Shown here: one piece after another, positions 1 through 8,925 of the stretch
Position numbering within the stretch: position 1 is the stretch's first letter
Layout: each line of letters starts with the position of its first letter
Notes under the pieces: model-generated
Seen by the model: the letters and a program-made list of their open reading frames with translations, nothing else
Database searches by the model: none
What the model was told of the DNA's origin: nothing
DNA from: an uncultured Alphaproteobacteria bacterium
GTDB taxonomy: Bacteria; Pseudomonadota; Alphaproteobacteria; Rhizobiales; Aestuariivirgaceae
Direction of reading: 5' to 3'
Length of the DNA: 64,000 nucleotides
Assembly: GCA_945957365.1 (NCBI GenBank)
Contig: CAMFKI010000001.1
Coordinates: forward strand, 310,001 to 374,000
Translations under genes and position numbers: made by a program

Positions 1-2
1 AG

Positions 3-1295
3 GTGCTGTCCGCCGGCAATGTCAGCGGCGCCTTCGACACGCTCGCGCTTGCCGGCGTCAGCGCCAACTACGCCGCGGTCCTCGACTACAGCCTGACCAA
101 TGTTTCGCTGCTGTTCACCGCCCAGCTCGGCGCCGGCATCGACCTGAACCGTAACCAGAAGAACGTCGCCAACGTGCTCGACGCCGACTTCAATGCCGGC
201 GGGACGCTGACCCCCGAGATCGCCGGCCTCTACGGCCTCACCGGCAACGCGCTCACCTCGGCGCTGAACGAGGTCGCGGGCGAGGCCGGCGCTTCGGGCG
301 GCGTCAACGCCATCGAGCGCGCCACCACGTCGTTCCTCGACCTCATGCTCGGCGGCGGCGGACAGGCCGCGGCCCGGGGCGGCGCCCGCCAGGCGGCCGC
401 GGTGATGAATTCCGGCGTCGTGCCGACCGCCGACGTCCCGGCGGCACCGGGCGGCTGGTCGATGTGGGGTGGCGTCTATGGCGGAGCTGCCAGCCTTCCG
501 GGCGAGTCTTCCAGCGGCAGCCATGACACCGACACCAATGTCGAGGCCATCGCCACCGGCTGGGACAATGACGTCTCGCCCGATACCCGCGTGGGCCTCG
601 CCGTTGCCGGCGGCCGCACCGGCTGGAACCTCGACAGCGGCCTCGGCTCGGGCGACAGCACCTTCCTGCAGCTTGGCGGCTACGGCACCCAGCATTTCGG
701 CAGCTCCTACCTGACGGCCGGCGCCGCCTATGCCTGGCACAGCCTGTCGACCGATCGCACCGTCAATGTCGACGGCAGCGAGAAGCTGAAGGCCGATTTC
801 GATGCCGGCAACCTGTCCGGCCGCGTCGAGGCGGGCCACCGCTTCGCGGCAGGCGAACAGCTTGGCGTCACGCCCTATGCCGCCTTCCAGGCACAGGCCG
901 TCTACATGCCCGGCTACCGCGAGCACGGCGGCGGCAGCGACGGCGGCTTCGCACTCGACTACAGCTCCAACACCGCAACGGCGCTGCGCAGCGAAGTGGG
1001 CTTCGGCATCGACACCGCTCTCGGCCTCGGCCCTGCCGCGGCGAAGCTCTTCGGCCGCCTCGCCTGGGCCCATGACTGGACCTCGGACACCAGCGTGCAG
1101 GCAAGCTTCCTCGCGCTCGATGCATCGGCCTTCACGGTCAACGGTGCGGCGGCGCCGGCCAACATCGCGCTGGTGACGGCGGGGGCGGAGTTCAGCCTTT
1201 CCGAAGCAACGACTCTCGCCGCCACCTTCGACGGCGAGTTCGGCGCCGACTACCAGAGCTATGCCGGTTCAGCGACACTGCGCTACAGCTTCTGA
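3..1295 (+). CDS. Autotransporter outer-membrane beta-barrel domain protein (5' partial)
   Basis: About 430 residues of open frame run in from the left edge, so the true start lies outside the window; the GTG at position 3 is only the first in-frame candidate. Residues ~80-115 (LTGNALTSALNEVAGEAG) resemble the linker that precedes autotransporter barrels. From ~150 to the end there are alternating short hydrophobic/aromatic strands (MWGGVYGG, VGLAVAGGRTGW, TAGAAYAWHSL), and the chain ends in RYSF, whose terminal Phe is the usual signal for insertion by the BAM machinery. In this family the C-terminal barrel sits in the outer membrane and displays an N-terminal passenger; the passenger lies upstream and cannot be judged. 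It converges with tam with 3 nt between the stop codons. Confidence 0.85.
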   Translation: MLSAGNVSGAFDTLALAGVSANYAAVLDYSLTNVSLLFTAQLGAGIDLNRNQKNVANVLDADFNAGGTLTPEIAGLYGLTGNALTSALNEVAGEAGASGGVNAIERATTSFLDLMLGGGGQAAARGGARQAAAVMNSGVVPTADVPAAPGGWSMWGGVYGGAASLPGESSSGSHDTDTNVEAIATGWDNDVSPDTRVGLAVAGGRTGWNLDSGLGSGDSTFLQLGGYGTQHFGSSYLTAGAAYAWHSLSTDRTVNVDGSEKLKADFDAGNLSGRVEAGHRFAAGEQLGVTPYAAFQAQAVYMPGYREHGGGSDGGFALDYSSNTATALRSEVGFGIDTALGLGPAAAKLFGRLAWAHDWTSDTSVQASFLALDASAFTVNGAAAPANIALVTAGAEFSLSEATTLAATFDGEFGADYQSYAGSATLRYSF

Positions 1296-1298
1296 AGC

Positions 1299-2069
1299 TC
1301 AGCGCGTTCCGACGATGAACAGCCGCGGGAAACGCAGCAGCAGCTTGCCGTCCGTCTGCAGCGGATAGGCGGCGGCCAGCAGGCTGCGATAGCGCGCGAG
1401 AAAATCCGCGCGCTCCGCTTCCTCGAGCGGGGCCAGAAACGGCCGGAGCCCCGTGCTGCCCAGCCACGAGATCACGCCATCCGCACCGTCGAGCGGGTGA
1501 TTGTAGATCGTGTGCCAGATGTCCAGCCGCCGGAAATGGGGCTTGAGCTGCGCATAGTAACGATCGGCCGCCGGCAGCACGTCGCGCGCCGCCGCCGCCT
1601 CGCGCAGCTTGGCCGCCCATGGCCCCCGCGCTGCTGCCTCGCGCATCAGCCGGTGGCTGGACTCGCCCAGGTTGTCCGGCATCTGCACCGCCAGCACGCC
1701 GTTGTGCTGAAGCCCCGCGGCCAGCCGTTCGAGCACCTGCAGGTGGCCCGGCACCCACTGGAACGCGGCGTTGGAAAACAGCAGGTCGGGCTGATCGGGC
1801 GGCAGCCAGATCGACAGGTCGCCGAAGGCGAAGTCGGCCGCCGGGCAAGCGGCCCGCGCCGCCTCCAGCATGGCCGGCGAATTGTCGATGCCCGTCACCC
1901 GCGCCTGCGGGAAGCGCGAGACCAGCAGGGCGGTGGAATTGCCCGGTCCGCAGCCGAGGTCATAGATCCGCCGCGCCAACGTCAGCGGCACCTGCGCCAG
2001 GAGGTCGCGCGCCGGCCGCGTGCGCTCGTCGGCGAAATTCAGGTAATGCGCGGGGTTCCAGTCGGTCAT
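1299..2069 (-). CDS. tam: Trans-aconitate 2-methyltransferase
   Basis: 256 residues, the usual length for Tam. A class I SAM-dependent methyltransferase fold is visible: motif I DLGCGPGNST at ~37-46, then GIDNSP, then FSNAAFQWV (~97-105) followed by a helix and the MPDN region. The N-terminus MTDWNPAHYLNFADERTRPA is characteristic of this family. The enzyme methylates trans-aconitate, which forms spontaneously from cis-aconitate and inhibits the TCA cycle. It is divergent from the LysR-type gene with about 80 nt between the starts, so that regulator may act on it. Assignment rests on family-typical N-terminal and motif sequences. Confidence 0.88.
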   Translation of the reverse strand: MTDWNPAHYLNFADERTRPARDLLAQVPLTLARRIYDLGCGPGNSTALLVSRFPQARVTGIDNSPAMLEAARAACPAADFAFGDLSIWLPPDQPDLLFSNAAFQWVPGHLQVLERLAAGLQHNGVLAVQMPDNLGESSHRLMREAAARGPWAAKLREAAAARDVLPAADRYYAQLKPHFRRLDIWHTIYNHPLDGADGVISWLGSTGLRPFLAPLEEAERADFLARYRSLLAAAYPLQTDGKLLLRFPRLFIVGTR

Positions 2070-2152
2070 GGTGCGAGACTATCACCATTTGCGCCATGCC
2101 GCCTCGTCGATCCGCTGGTCCCATCCATCGAATGAGCTTATATGTCGATGCC

Positions 2153-3034
2153 ATGCGTGACCTGCCGCCACTTGCCTCGATCCGCGTCTTCGACGCCGCC
2201 GCCCGCCACCAGAACCTCTCCCGCGCGGCGGAGGAGCTGAACATGACGCAGTCTGCCGTCAGCTACCAGATCAAGCAGATCGAGGCCTTCGTCGGCGCCC
2301 CCCTGTTCGTGCGCGAGGCCCGCGGCGTCAGGCTGAACCAGCGCGGCGAGCAGCTCGCCCCCATGGTGCAGGCCGCTCTCTCCGGCCTGTCACGCGCCTT
2401 CCGCGCGGTGAGCGACAAGGCCCATTCGGTGCTCACCATCTCGACGATGCAGACCATTGCCGGAAACTGGCTCGCCCCGCGCATCGGCTCGTTCCAGATG
2501 AGCCATCCCGAATTCGCCGTCAGGCTCGACATCTCCTCGACGCTGGCCGACTTCGCGAGCGAGGGCATCGACGTGGCCCTGCGGTCCGGGCGCGGCGACT
2601 GGCCGGGCCTCGAGTCGCACCTGCTGTTCGAACAGACCTTCACCGCCGTCGCGAGCCCCGCCTACCTCGCCCGCGAGGGCCGCCCGAAGACGCCGCAGGA
2701 CATGCTCTCCCACGTGCTGATCGCCCCTTCCGACGATTGGTGGGACATCTGGTTCCGCGCCGCAGGGGTGGCAACACCCATCACCTTCACCAGGCCTGGG
2801 ATCGACGTCGAGACCCAGCAGATGGCCGCGAGCGTGGCCATCGCCGGCCACGGCATCGCCATCATCACGCCGCGCTTCGAGGCGCAGAGCTTCGCCGCGG
2901 GAAGGCTCGTCGCCCTCTTCGACATCACCGCGATCTCCGGTCAAGGCTACTACCTCGCCTACCCGCGCGAACACCGCACCAGCCGCAAGATCAGGCTGTT
3001 CCGGGACTGGGTCCTGAACGAGGCGGCCCAATAG
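2153..3034 (+). CDS. LysR-family transcriptional regulator (GcvA-like)
   Basis: Starting at the ATG at 2153 gives 293 residues beginning MRDLPPLASIRVFDAAARH, the layout of GcvA-like regulators. An ATG at 2132 would add seven residues, and neither has a strong ribosome-binding site. The winged helix-turn-helix covers ~1-65 (LSRAAEELNMTQSAVSYQIK) and is followed by a periplasmic-binding-protein-like effector domain. No ligand can be read from the sequence. The gene is divergent from tam, the classical arrangement for a LysR regulator and its target, so control of tam is a reasonable but unproven guess. Confidence 0.88.
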   Translation: MRDLPPLASIRVFDAAARHQNLSRAAEELNMTQSAVSYQIKQIEAFVGAPLFVREARGVRLNQRGEQLAPMVQAALSGLSRAFRAVSDKAHSVLTISTMQTIAGNWLAPRIGSFQMSHPEFAVRLDISSTLADFASEGIDVALRSGRGDWPGLESHLLFEQTFTAVASPAYLAREGRPKTPQDMLSHVLIAPSDDWWDIWFRAAGVATPITFTRPGIDVETQQMAASVAIAGHGIAIITPRFEAQSFAAGRLVALFDITAISGQGYYLAYPREHRTSRKIRLFRDWVLNEAAQ

Positions 3035-3052
3035 CATGGCTCCGGCACGGCC

Positions 3053-3532
3053 CTATTGCGCGGCCACTTCCAGCCTGACGATGGTATCGCCCACGAAGGT
3101 GACCCGCACCGGCAAGCCCTCGTGGATGGGTCCGCCGTGGGAACTCGTGTTGTTGAACCCCGCCGTCAGCACGAAGTCGGAATATTGAAAGCAGTTTGCG
3201 GCAACGCAGAAGCGCTCCATGCCATGCCCGGCATAGGGCATGGGCTTGAAATTGGTGACCAGGCCCTCGACGGTGGTCGCGCGTCCCTGCCGCTCGGCCT
3301 CGATCAGGCCGCGCTGCTTGAAGAACAGCATCGCCGCCACGGCAAGCGTGAAGAGCAGGAAGAATGCGACGAGGCGATAGGGCATCGCACCTGGCCTGCC
3401 GGGCATGCCCAGCTTCAGCCGCAAGCCGTGCAGACCGAGCGCCAGGACGGCCAGCGCCGGACCGGCCCACATCATCGGGGACAGCCAGACCGCACGCGAT
3501 GAAGCCGCATCGAAGACGACGTCGTAGCTCAT
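3053..3532 (-). CDS. Hypothetical membrane protein
   Basis: 159 residues, not assigned to a named family. Two hydrophobic segments are visible at ~19-38 and ~52-70, separated by a basic loop (RLKLGMPGRPG). The C-terminal ~85 residues are soluble and beta-rich in appearance (EGLVTNFKPMPYAG, VRVTFVGDTIVRLEV), with a CVAANCF pair of cysteines. The layout recalls DUF3592-like proteins, which have membrane helices and a small OB-like domain, but this is only a resemblance. It lies 48 nt upstream of the L,D-transpeptidase gene on the same strand, so the two could be cotranscribed. Confidence 0.6.
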   Translation of the reverse strand: MSYDVVFDAASSRAVWLSPMMWAGPALAVLALGLHGLRLKLGMPGRPGAMPYRLVAFFLLFTLAVAAMLFFKQRGLIEAERQGRATTVEGLVTNFKPMPYAGHGMERFCVAANCFQYSDFVLTAGFNNTSSHGGPIHEGLPVRVTFVGDTIVRLEVAAQ

Positions 3533-3580
3533 GCTGCCTCGCCATCACGCCGCCCGCACCCTGCAGGTTGGCGGCGGACC

Positions 3581-4189
3581 TCAGTACTCCAGCACCACCA
3601 CCTTGGTGCCCATCTGGACGCGGTTGAACAGGTCGATGATGTCGACGTTGAGCAGGCTCACGCAGCCCGCCGTCTTCTTGCGGCCGATGAACGAGGGATC
3701 ATAGGTGCCGTGGATGCGGTACACGGTGTCGACCTCGCCCTGGTAGAGATAGAGCGCGCGTGCCCCCATCGGGTTGTCGAGGCCGCCCGGCATGCCGCCA
3801 TTGAGGTATTTCACCAGCTTGGGGAACTCCGCCAGATGCTCCGGCGTCGGCGTCCAGGTCGGCCACTTTTCCATCCGTCCGATGGTGGCCGAACCCGACC
3901 AGGTGCGCCCCTGTTTGCCCACCGACACGCCATAGCGGATGGCCTGCCCGTTCCCCGTCACCAGGTAGAGGAAGCACCATTTGGGATCGACCACGATGGT
4001 CCCCGGCGCCTCGCTGGTCGCATAGGCCATTTCGCGGCGGCGATACTTGTACTCGACCTTGTTCTCGTCGTCCTTGACCGGGAACGGCTCCTGCGAAAGG
4101 TCCGGCGCGGGAATGTCCTCGGCCAGGGCCGGTGTCACAGCGGCGGCGGCGGCAAGCGAGGCAAGGAACAGGCGGCGGCTGATGGTCAT
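3581..4189 (-). CDS. L,D-transpeptidase (YkuD domain), exported
   Basis: 202 residues. The N-terminus (MTISRRLFLASLAAAAAVTPALA) has twin arginine-like residues followed by a hydrophobic stretch and an AxA cleavage site, so it is exported. The YkuD catalytic region is at ~160-185: IHGTYD supplies the histidine and TAGCVSLLN the nucleophilic cysteine. The family usually has Arg or Asn two residues after the cysteine; here it is Ser. These enzymes make 3-3 peptidoglycan cross-links or attach proteins to peptidoglycan in the periplasm. It is preceded by its own intergenic region and followed by a small membrane protein. Confidence 0.88.
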   Translation of the reverse strand: MTISRRLFLASLAAAAAVTPALAEDIPAPDLSQEPFPVKDDENKVEYKYRRREMAYATSEAPGTIVVDPKWCFLYLVTGNGQAIRYGVSVGKQGRTWSGSATIGRMEKWPTWTPTPEHLAEFPKLVKYLNGGMPGGLDNPMGARALYLYQGEVDTVYRIHGTYDPSFIGRKKTAGCVSLLNVDIIDLFNRVQMGTKVVVLEY

Positions 4190-4266
4190 GGTCGTCGAGT
4201 CGCTCAGGTTGACAGTTCGCGCTCTCTAGCACGCGCCACGCGCGCCGTCATCCGGCTCGCGAAGGG

Positions 4267-4387
4267 CCCTCATCCGGCCCGTGGGCCACCTTAGCCCATC
4301 GTCCGGACAAGAGACGGGAAGCTGCACAACGAGTCCTTCTCCCGTTGCGGAGCAATGGGAGAAGGTGCCCGACAGGGCGGATGAGGG
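4267..4387. repeat. Dispersed palindromic repeat, family A copy 1
   Basis: Begins CCCTCATCCG and ends with its exact complement CGGATGAGGG. Inside is a nested hairpin, CCTTCTCCC...GGGAGAAGG. The same architecture recurs at 18851-18955 and 57222-57342. It fills the gap between the transpeptidase and ettA, both on the minus strand. Confidence 0.85.
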
Positions 4388-4408
4388 CCTCTCTCCGCGA
4401 GTCCGGCC

Positions 4409-6064
4409 CTATCTGGCGAACTGCTTGTACTTGATGCGCTTCGGCATCACGCTGTCCTCGCCCAGGCGGCGCTTCTTGTCTTCCTCGTAGTCCTGGAAGT
4501 TGCCCTCGAACCATTCCACATGGCTGTCGCCCTCGAAGGCGAGAATGTGCGTGGCCAGGCGGTCGAGGAACATGCGGTCGTGGCTGATGACCACCGCGCA
4601 GCCGGCGAAATCCTCCAGCGCCTCCTCCAGTGCCGCCAGCGTTTCGGTGTCGAGGTCGTTGGTCGGTTCGTCGAGGAGCAGCACGTTGGCGCCCGACTTC
4701 AGCATCTTGGCCAGGTGAACGCGGTTGCGCTGCCCGCCCGAGAGGTTGCCCACCTTCTGCTGCTGGTCGGCGCCCTTGAAGTTGAAGGCGCCCGTATAGG
4801 CGCGCGAGTTCATCTCGCGCTTGCCGAGATAGATGATGTCGTTGCCGCCGGAAATCTCCTGCCAGACGGTCTTGTCCGGGTCGAGCGAGTCGCGCGACTG
4901 GTCGACATAGCCGAGCTGCACGCTCTCGCCGATGGTGATCGAGCCGCTGTCGGGCTTCTCCTGCCCGGTGATCATGCGGAACAGCGTCGTCTTGCCCGCG
5001 CCATTGGGCCCGATGATGCCGACGATCCCGCCCGGCGGCAGCTTGAAGGTGAGGTCGTCGATCAGCAGCCGCTCGCCATAGGCCTTGGACACGCCCTCGA
5101 GATTGATCACCGTGTTGCCCAGCCGTTCGCCCGGCGGAATGATGATCTGCGCGGTCGTCGACTTCAGGCGGTCCTCGTTCACCTTGAGGAGCTCGTCATA
5201 GGCCTTGATGCGGGCCTTGGACTTGGCCTGGCGGGCCTTGGGGCTGGCGGAAATCCACTCCGACTCGCGCGCCAGCGCCCGCTCGCGCGCCGCGTCCTCG
5301 CGCGATTCCTGCGCGAAGCGCTTGGCCTTCTGGCCGAGATAGGCCGAGTAGTTGCCCTCGTAGGGAATGCCGCGGCCGCGGTCGAGCTCGAGGATCCAGC
5401 CCGTCACGTTGTCGAGGAAGTAGCGGTCGTGGGTGACGATCATGATGGCGCCGGGATAGTCGCGCAGGTGATGCTCGAGCCAGTTCACCGATTCCGCATC
5501 GAGATGGTTGGTCGGTTCGTCGAGCAGCAGCAGGTCGGGCTTGCGGAGGAGGAGCTGGGTCAGCGCCACGCGGCGCTTTTCACCGCCCGAGAGATTGTCG
5601 ATCTGCGCATCGCCCGGCGGGCAGCGCAGCGCGTCCATCGCCTGCTCCACCTGCGCCTCGAGGTCCCACAGGTTCTGGCTGTCGATGATGTCCTGGATCT
5701 TGCCGGCCTTCTCGGCGTTCTCGTCGTTATAGTCGGCCATCAGCGCATTGTATTCGTCGAGGATCGCCTTCTTGTGCGCGACGCCTTCCATGACGTTGCC
5801 CATCACGTCGAGCGCGGGGTCGAGTTCCGGCTCCTGCTGCAGGTAGCCCACCGTGGCGCCGTCGGCGAGCCAGGCCTCGCCGTTCCATTCCGTGTCGATG
5901 CCGGCCATGATGCGCAGCAGGGTGGATTTGCCGGAGCCGTTGGGGCCGAGGATGCCGATCTTGGCATCGGGGTAGAAGGACAGATGGATGTTCTCCAGCA
6001 CCTTCTTGCCGCCGGCGTAGGCCTTGGTGAGGCCCTGCATGTGATAGATGAACTGACGAGCCAT
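4409..6064 (-). CDS. ettA: Energy-dependent translational throttle protein EttA (ABC-F ATPase)
   Basis: 551 residues from the ATG at 6064 (MARQFIYHMQGLTKAY), close to the ~555 of known EttA; longer upstream frames lack family similarity. There are two ABC cassettes: the first with GPNGSGKST, LSGGEKRRVAL and LLLDEPTNHLD, the second with GPNGAGKTT, LSGGQRNRVHLA and LLLDEPTNDLD. Between them are the PtIM-like arm and a basic region (SPKARQAKSKARIKAYDELL). No transmembrane segment is present, as expected for ABC-F proteins. EttA binds the ribosomal E site and gates entry into elongation according to the ATP/ADP ratio. The C-terminal PKRIKYKQFAR is family-typical. Confidence 0.95.
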   Translation of the reverse strand: MARQFIYHMQGLTKAYAGGKKVLENIHLSFYPDAKIGILGPNGSGKSTLLRIMAGIDTEWNGEAWLADGATVGYLQQEPELDPALDVMGNVMEGVAHKKAILDEYNALMADYNDENAEKAGKIQDIIDSQNLWDLEAQVEQAMDALRCPPGDAQIDNLSGGEKRRVALTQLLLRKPDLLLLDEPTNHLDAESVNWLEHHLRDYPGAIMIVTHDRYFLDNVTGWILELDRGRGIPYEGNYSAYLGQKAKRFAQESREDAARERALARESEWISASPKARQAKSKARIKAYDELLKVNEDRLKSTTAQIIIPPGERLGNTVINLEGVSKAYGERLLIDDLTFKLPPGGIVGIIGPNGAGKTTLFRMITGQEKPDSGSITIGESVQLGYVDQSRDSLDPDKTVWQEISGGNDIIYLGKREMNSRAYTGAFNFKGADQQQKVGNLSGGQRNRVHLAKMLKSGANVLLLDEPTNDLDTETLAALEEALEDFAGCAVVISHDRMFLDRLATHILAFEGDSHVEWFEGNFQDYEEDKKRRLGEDSVMPKRIKYKQFAR

Positions 6065-6182
6065 CGCGAAACGTCTTTCCTGCGAAATGAGGGGGTTGGC
6101 GGGCCTTCTAGCCGAGGTGGGGGATGAGGGCAACCGCCACCCTTGGTGGCGTCATGCACCTTACACCATCCCCCCTTTATCC

Positions 6183-6266
6183 CGTCACCCCAGCGAAAGC
6201 TGGGGCCCCGCTTTGGCCCACCATGCGCGGACGGAAAGCGGGGTGCCAGCTTTCGCTGGCATGACG
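6183..6266. repeat. Dispersed palindromic repeat, family B copy 1
   Basis: Starts CGTCACCCCAGCGAAAGCTG and ends CAGCTTTCGCTGGCATGACG, forming a long imperfect hairpin with short nested stems. A second full copy is at 19114-19194 and a half copy at 14554-14590. It lies between terC and ettA, both on the minus strand. Confidence 0.85.
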
Positions 6267-6306
6267 AAAAGAGGAGGATACCCGTCGACGAGCGCGAGGG
6301 GAGAAC

Positions 6307-7071
6307 TCAATGCCCCCCGTCCCCCGCGCCCTTCTTCCTGCGCGCCCTTCGGGCGAACAGGTTCAGCACCTCGACCAGCGTCGAGAAGCCCATGGCGGCG
6401 TAGACATAGCCGCGCGGCACATGGAACTGGAAGGCATCCGCGATCAGCGTCATGCCGATCATCAGCAGGAAGCCCAGCGCCAGCATGACGATCGACGGGT
6501 TGGCGGCGATGAACCGGCCCAGCGGGTCGGCGGCGAACAGCATCACCGCCATGGCGACGATCACCGCGATGTACATGATGGCGAGGTGATCCGTCATGCC
6601 CACTGCCGTGATGATGGAATCGACCGAGAACACGAGGTCGAGGAGCAGGATCTGGACGATGGCGCCGCCGATCGTCAGCGTGGCCTGGCCCACGATGTTT
6701 TCCTTGCCGTCGTCGGGATCGACCGTGTGGTGGATCTCCTTCGTCGCCTTCCACACCAGGAACAGGCCGCCCGCCAGCAGGATGAGGTCGCGCCACGAGA
6801 AGGACTGGCCGGCGACCGCGAACACCGGCTGGGTCAGCTGCGCGATATAGGCGACGGTCGCCAGCAGGATGAGCCGCATGATCAGCGCGCCGCCGATGCC
6901 CAGCCGGCGTGCCCGCGAGCGGTCTGCCTCCGGCAGCTTGTTCGACAGGATCGAGATGAAGATCAGGTTGTCGATGCCGAGCACGATTTCCATGGCGACC
7001 AGCGTCGCCAGCGCCACCCAGCCCTCGGCCGAATAGACGAACGAGAAATGCTCCGCCCAGAACGCCTGCAT
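6307..7071 (-). CDS. TerC-family integral membrane protein
   Basis: 254 residues with about seven hydrophobic segments. The TerC hallmark is near the N-terminus, [16 protein letters not shown] (~27-42), with acidic residues inside the membrane, and is repeated as [16 protein letters not shown] (~124-139). The family contains TerC-like and Alx/YceF-like proteins linked to metal-ion efflux, including manganese, and to metalation of exported proteins; the substrate here cannot be read. The tail is basic (RRARRKKG). It stands alone, with a repeat downstream. Confidence 0.88.
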   Translation of the reverse strand: MQAFWAEHFSFVYSAEGWVALATLVAMEIVLGIDNLIFISILSNKLPEADRSRARRLGIGGALIMRLILLATVAYIAQLTQPVFAVAGQSFSWRDLILLAGGLFLVWKATKEIHHTVDPDDGKENIVGQATLTIGGAIVQILLLDLVFSVDSIITAVGMTDHLAIMYIAVIVAMAVMLFAADPLGRFIAANPSIVMLALGFLLMIGMTLIADAFQFHVPRGYVYAAMGFSTLVEVLNLFARRARRKKGAGDGGH

Positions 7072-7132
7072 GCTGATCCCGCTTCCCCTGAAATTGACGC
7101 TCGGGACTATATGGCCCGGGGCAGCGGCAGGT

Positions 7133-7516
7133 TCAACCCTGAGGCGGATTTCCGCCCGCGGGCAGCTGGCGGGCCACCAGCACGGTCAGCACCGCCTTCA
7201 CCAGCAGCACCGCCATCACCGGCACGGCGATGGTCCAGATGTCCCCCACCTGGAACGAGAACGACTGCCAGAACATGCCCATGGCGACCGCCCCCGCCAC
7301 GTCGAGCGCCGCCAGCACGTAGAAGGCCCAGCGCTGCGGCCGCGACTTGCCGTAAAGACCCATGAGGATCAGCACGTTCAGCACGGCGATCGCGCCCGGA
7401 ATCAGCGCCAGTGCCGCCGCCCCGCTGTCGGTGACCTGCGACACCAGAAGCACCACGGCGCAGCCCCCGGCGAACAGCACCACCAGCCCGCAGATGATGG
7501 CAAGGATCGTCTTCAT
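7133..7516 (-). CDS. Hypothetical four-helix membrane protein, last gene of the radical SAM operon
   Basis: 127 residues with about four hydrophobic segments (~4-26, ~33-55, ~64-84, ~92-115) and little else. The ATG at 7516 overlaps the stop of the radical SAM gene in an ATGA, so the two are translationally coupled. The first segment contains [10 protein letters not shown], a cysteine after a hydrophobic run, but the context is not a convincing lipobox. No family is recognised. Its coupling to a Tes-like radical SAM enzyme and an Lgt-like enzyme suggests a membrane accessory role in the same process. Confidence 0.65.
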   Translation of the reverse strand: MKTILAIICGLVVLFAGGCAVVLLVSQVTDSGAAALALIPGAIAVLNVLILMGLYGKSRPQRWAFYVLAALDVAGAVAMGMFWQSFSFQVGDIWTIAVPVMAVLLVKAVLTVLVARQLPAGGNPPQG

Positions 7517-8925
7517 GCTGTCCCCCTGCTCCGCGCCATGCGCGCCCTTGCGGCGTCGTCGCGGTAAAACATGTTGTAGGTCTCGAAAGGAATGATCTGC
7601 CCGGCGGGCGTCACGAAATGGATGCAGCTGCGCTTCACCCGTCCGATGCAGAAATTATGGCGGTCCATGAACTCGACGATGGCGATGCGGAAGATGTTCT
7701 CATAGCCGAAGCCTTCCGGCACCGGCACGTCCGGCAGGCAGCACAGCAGCGCGTTCAGCTTCTCCGGATTGTTGCACTCCGCCGTCGACAGCGAGAAGAA
7801 GTTCAGCACCTCTCGGTGCAGCTCGGGATACTTCTCGAAAGTGATGGCATTGGGCAGCGCCTCCACCAGCATGTCGCGCGGGAAGAACGAGGTGATCGGC
7901 GCGATCTTGTCGCCCTTCCTCAGCGCATAGCCGATGGCGATGGACTCCGGGTTGCAAGGCAGCGGAATGATGTCGCCCGCGCCGAATGGCGTTCCCGCGG
8001 CGATGATCCTGTTGCGGATGTCGGACAGCACGATCCGGTCCCTCGCCGGATCGAAGCCCTCGTTGCGGCCTGCGTCCTGCACCGGCTGGAAGGTGATGCC
8101 GCGCACGCATTTCCAGCCGAGCGCGAAGTCGATGATCTCGCCCAGCTCGTCGTCGTTCTGCCCGGCCTTCACCACGACCACCAGCGTGGTCGAGATGTTC
8201 GCCCGCTCCAGCGCGGCGAGCGCCTCGCGCCTGATGCGCGTCAGGTCCGCACCGCGCAGGTTCTTCAGCACCGATGGCCTGAGCGAATCGAACTGCAGGT
8301 ACACCTCGAAACCGGGCTTGAACGCGGCGAGCGCTTTCACGAACTCCGGGTCCTGCGCAATGCGGATGCCGTTGGTGTTGAGCATCAGGTGGCGGATGGG
8401 CCGGCGCTTCGCCGCGGCGAGGATCTCGAGGATCTGCGGATGGATCGTCGGCTCGCCGCCCGAGATCTGCAGCAGGTCCGGCTCGCCCTCGGAGGCGACC
8501 AGCGCATCCATCATCCGTTCGATCTCGGCCAGCGGCCGATGCGCCGTCTTCGCGGTGGAAGAATCCGCGAAGCACACCGGGCAGGTGAGGTTGCACGCCT
8601 CGTTCACCTCGATCAGCGCCAGGCAGGAATGCTGCTCATGGTCGGGGCAGAGCCCGCAGTCATAGGGGCAGCCCAGTTCGGTGCGCGTCTGCGGCGCGAG
8701 CGGCCGGTCGCCGGGCTTCAGGTAGTCATGGCACAGCTTGTAGTAATGCGCGTCGGTCGAGACCAGCGCCTTCTGCACGCCGTGCTCGCGGCAGCGCTTG
8801 AGGTAGAAGACCTGGCTGTCCTCGATGATGATCTTGGCCGGCACCAGCGCCATGCAGTCATCACACATCGACGTGGTCTGGCCATGGAAGACATAGGGCG
8901 CGACCTTGCGGATGGGCGCGTTCAT
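7513..8925 (-). CDS. Radical SAM enzyme, tetraether-synthase (Tes/MJ0619)-like
   Basis: 470 residues from the ATG at 8925, which overlaps the preceding stop as ATGA. The radical SAM cluster motif CNLTCPVC is at C111/C115/C118, and SGGEPTIHP follows downstream as the SAM-binding GGE motif. N-terminal to it are extra cysteines: CDDC at 21-24 and the block GCPYDCGLCPDHEQHSC at ~85-101. This N-terminal layout and the words KRCREHGVQ, YYKLCHDYLKPG and LALIEVNEACNL match, from memory, the family of the archaeal tetraether synthase Tes, which joins lipid tails through C-C bonds and also has bacterial members. The substrate here is unknown. The neighbouring Lgt-like gene fits a membrane-lipid or lipoprotein substrate. 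Confidence 0.82.
   Translation of the reverse strand: MNAPIRKVAPYVFHGQTTSMCDDCMALVPAKIIIEDSQVFYLKRCREHGVQKALVSTDAHYYKLCHDYLKPGDRPLAPQTRTELGCPYDCGLCPDHEQHSCLALIEVNEACNLTCPVCFADSSTAKTAHRPLAEIERMMDALVASEGEPDLLQISGGEPTIHPQILEILAAAKRRPIRHLMLNTNGIRIAQDPEFVKALAAFKPGFEVYLQFDSLRPSVLKNLRGADLTRIRREALAALERANISTTLVVVVKAGQNDDELGEIIDFALGWKCVRGITFQPVQDAGRNEGFDPARDRIVLSDIRNRIIAAGTPFGAGDIIPLPCNPESIAIGYALRKGDKIAPITSFFPRDMLVEALPNAITFEKYPELHREVLNFFSLSTAECNNPEKLNALLCCLPDVPVPEGFGYENIFRIAIVEFMDRHNFCIGRVKRSCIHFVTPAGQIIPFETYNMFYRDDAARARMARSRGTA

Noticed and set aside
2991..3548. Alternative frame overlapping the small membrane gene at 3053-3532
   Set aside because: No recognisable segments; the other frame has two clean membrane helices and a normal composition.
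4520..6127. Long open frame antisense to ettA
   Set aside because: High GC content opens the opposite strand; the translation lacks any motif, while the minus strand encodes a complete ABC-F protein.
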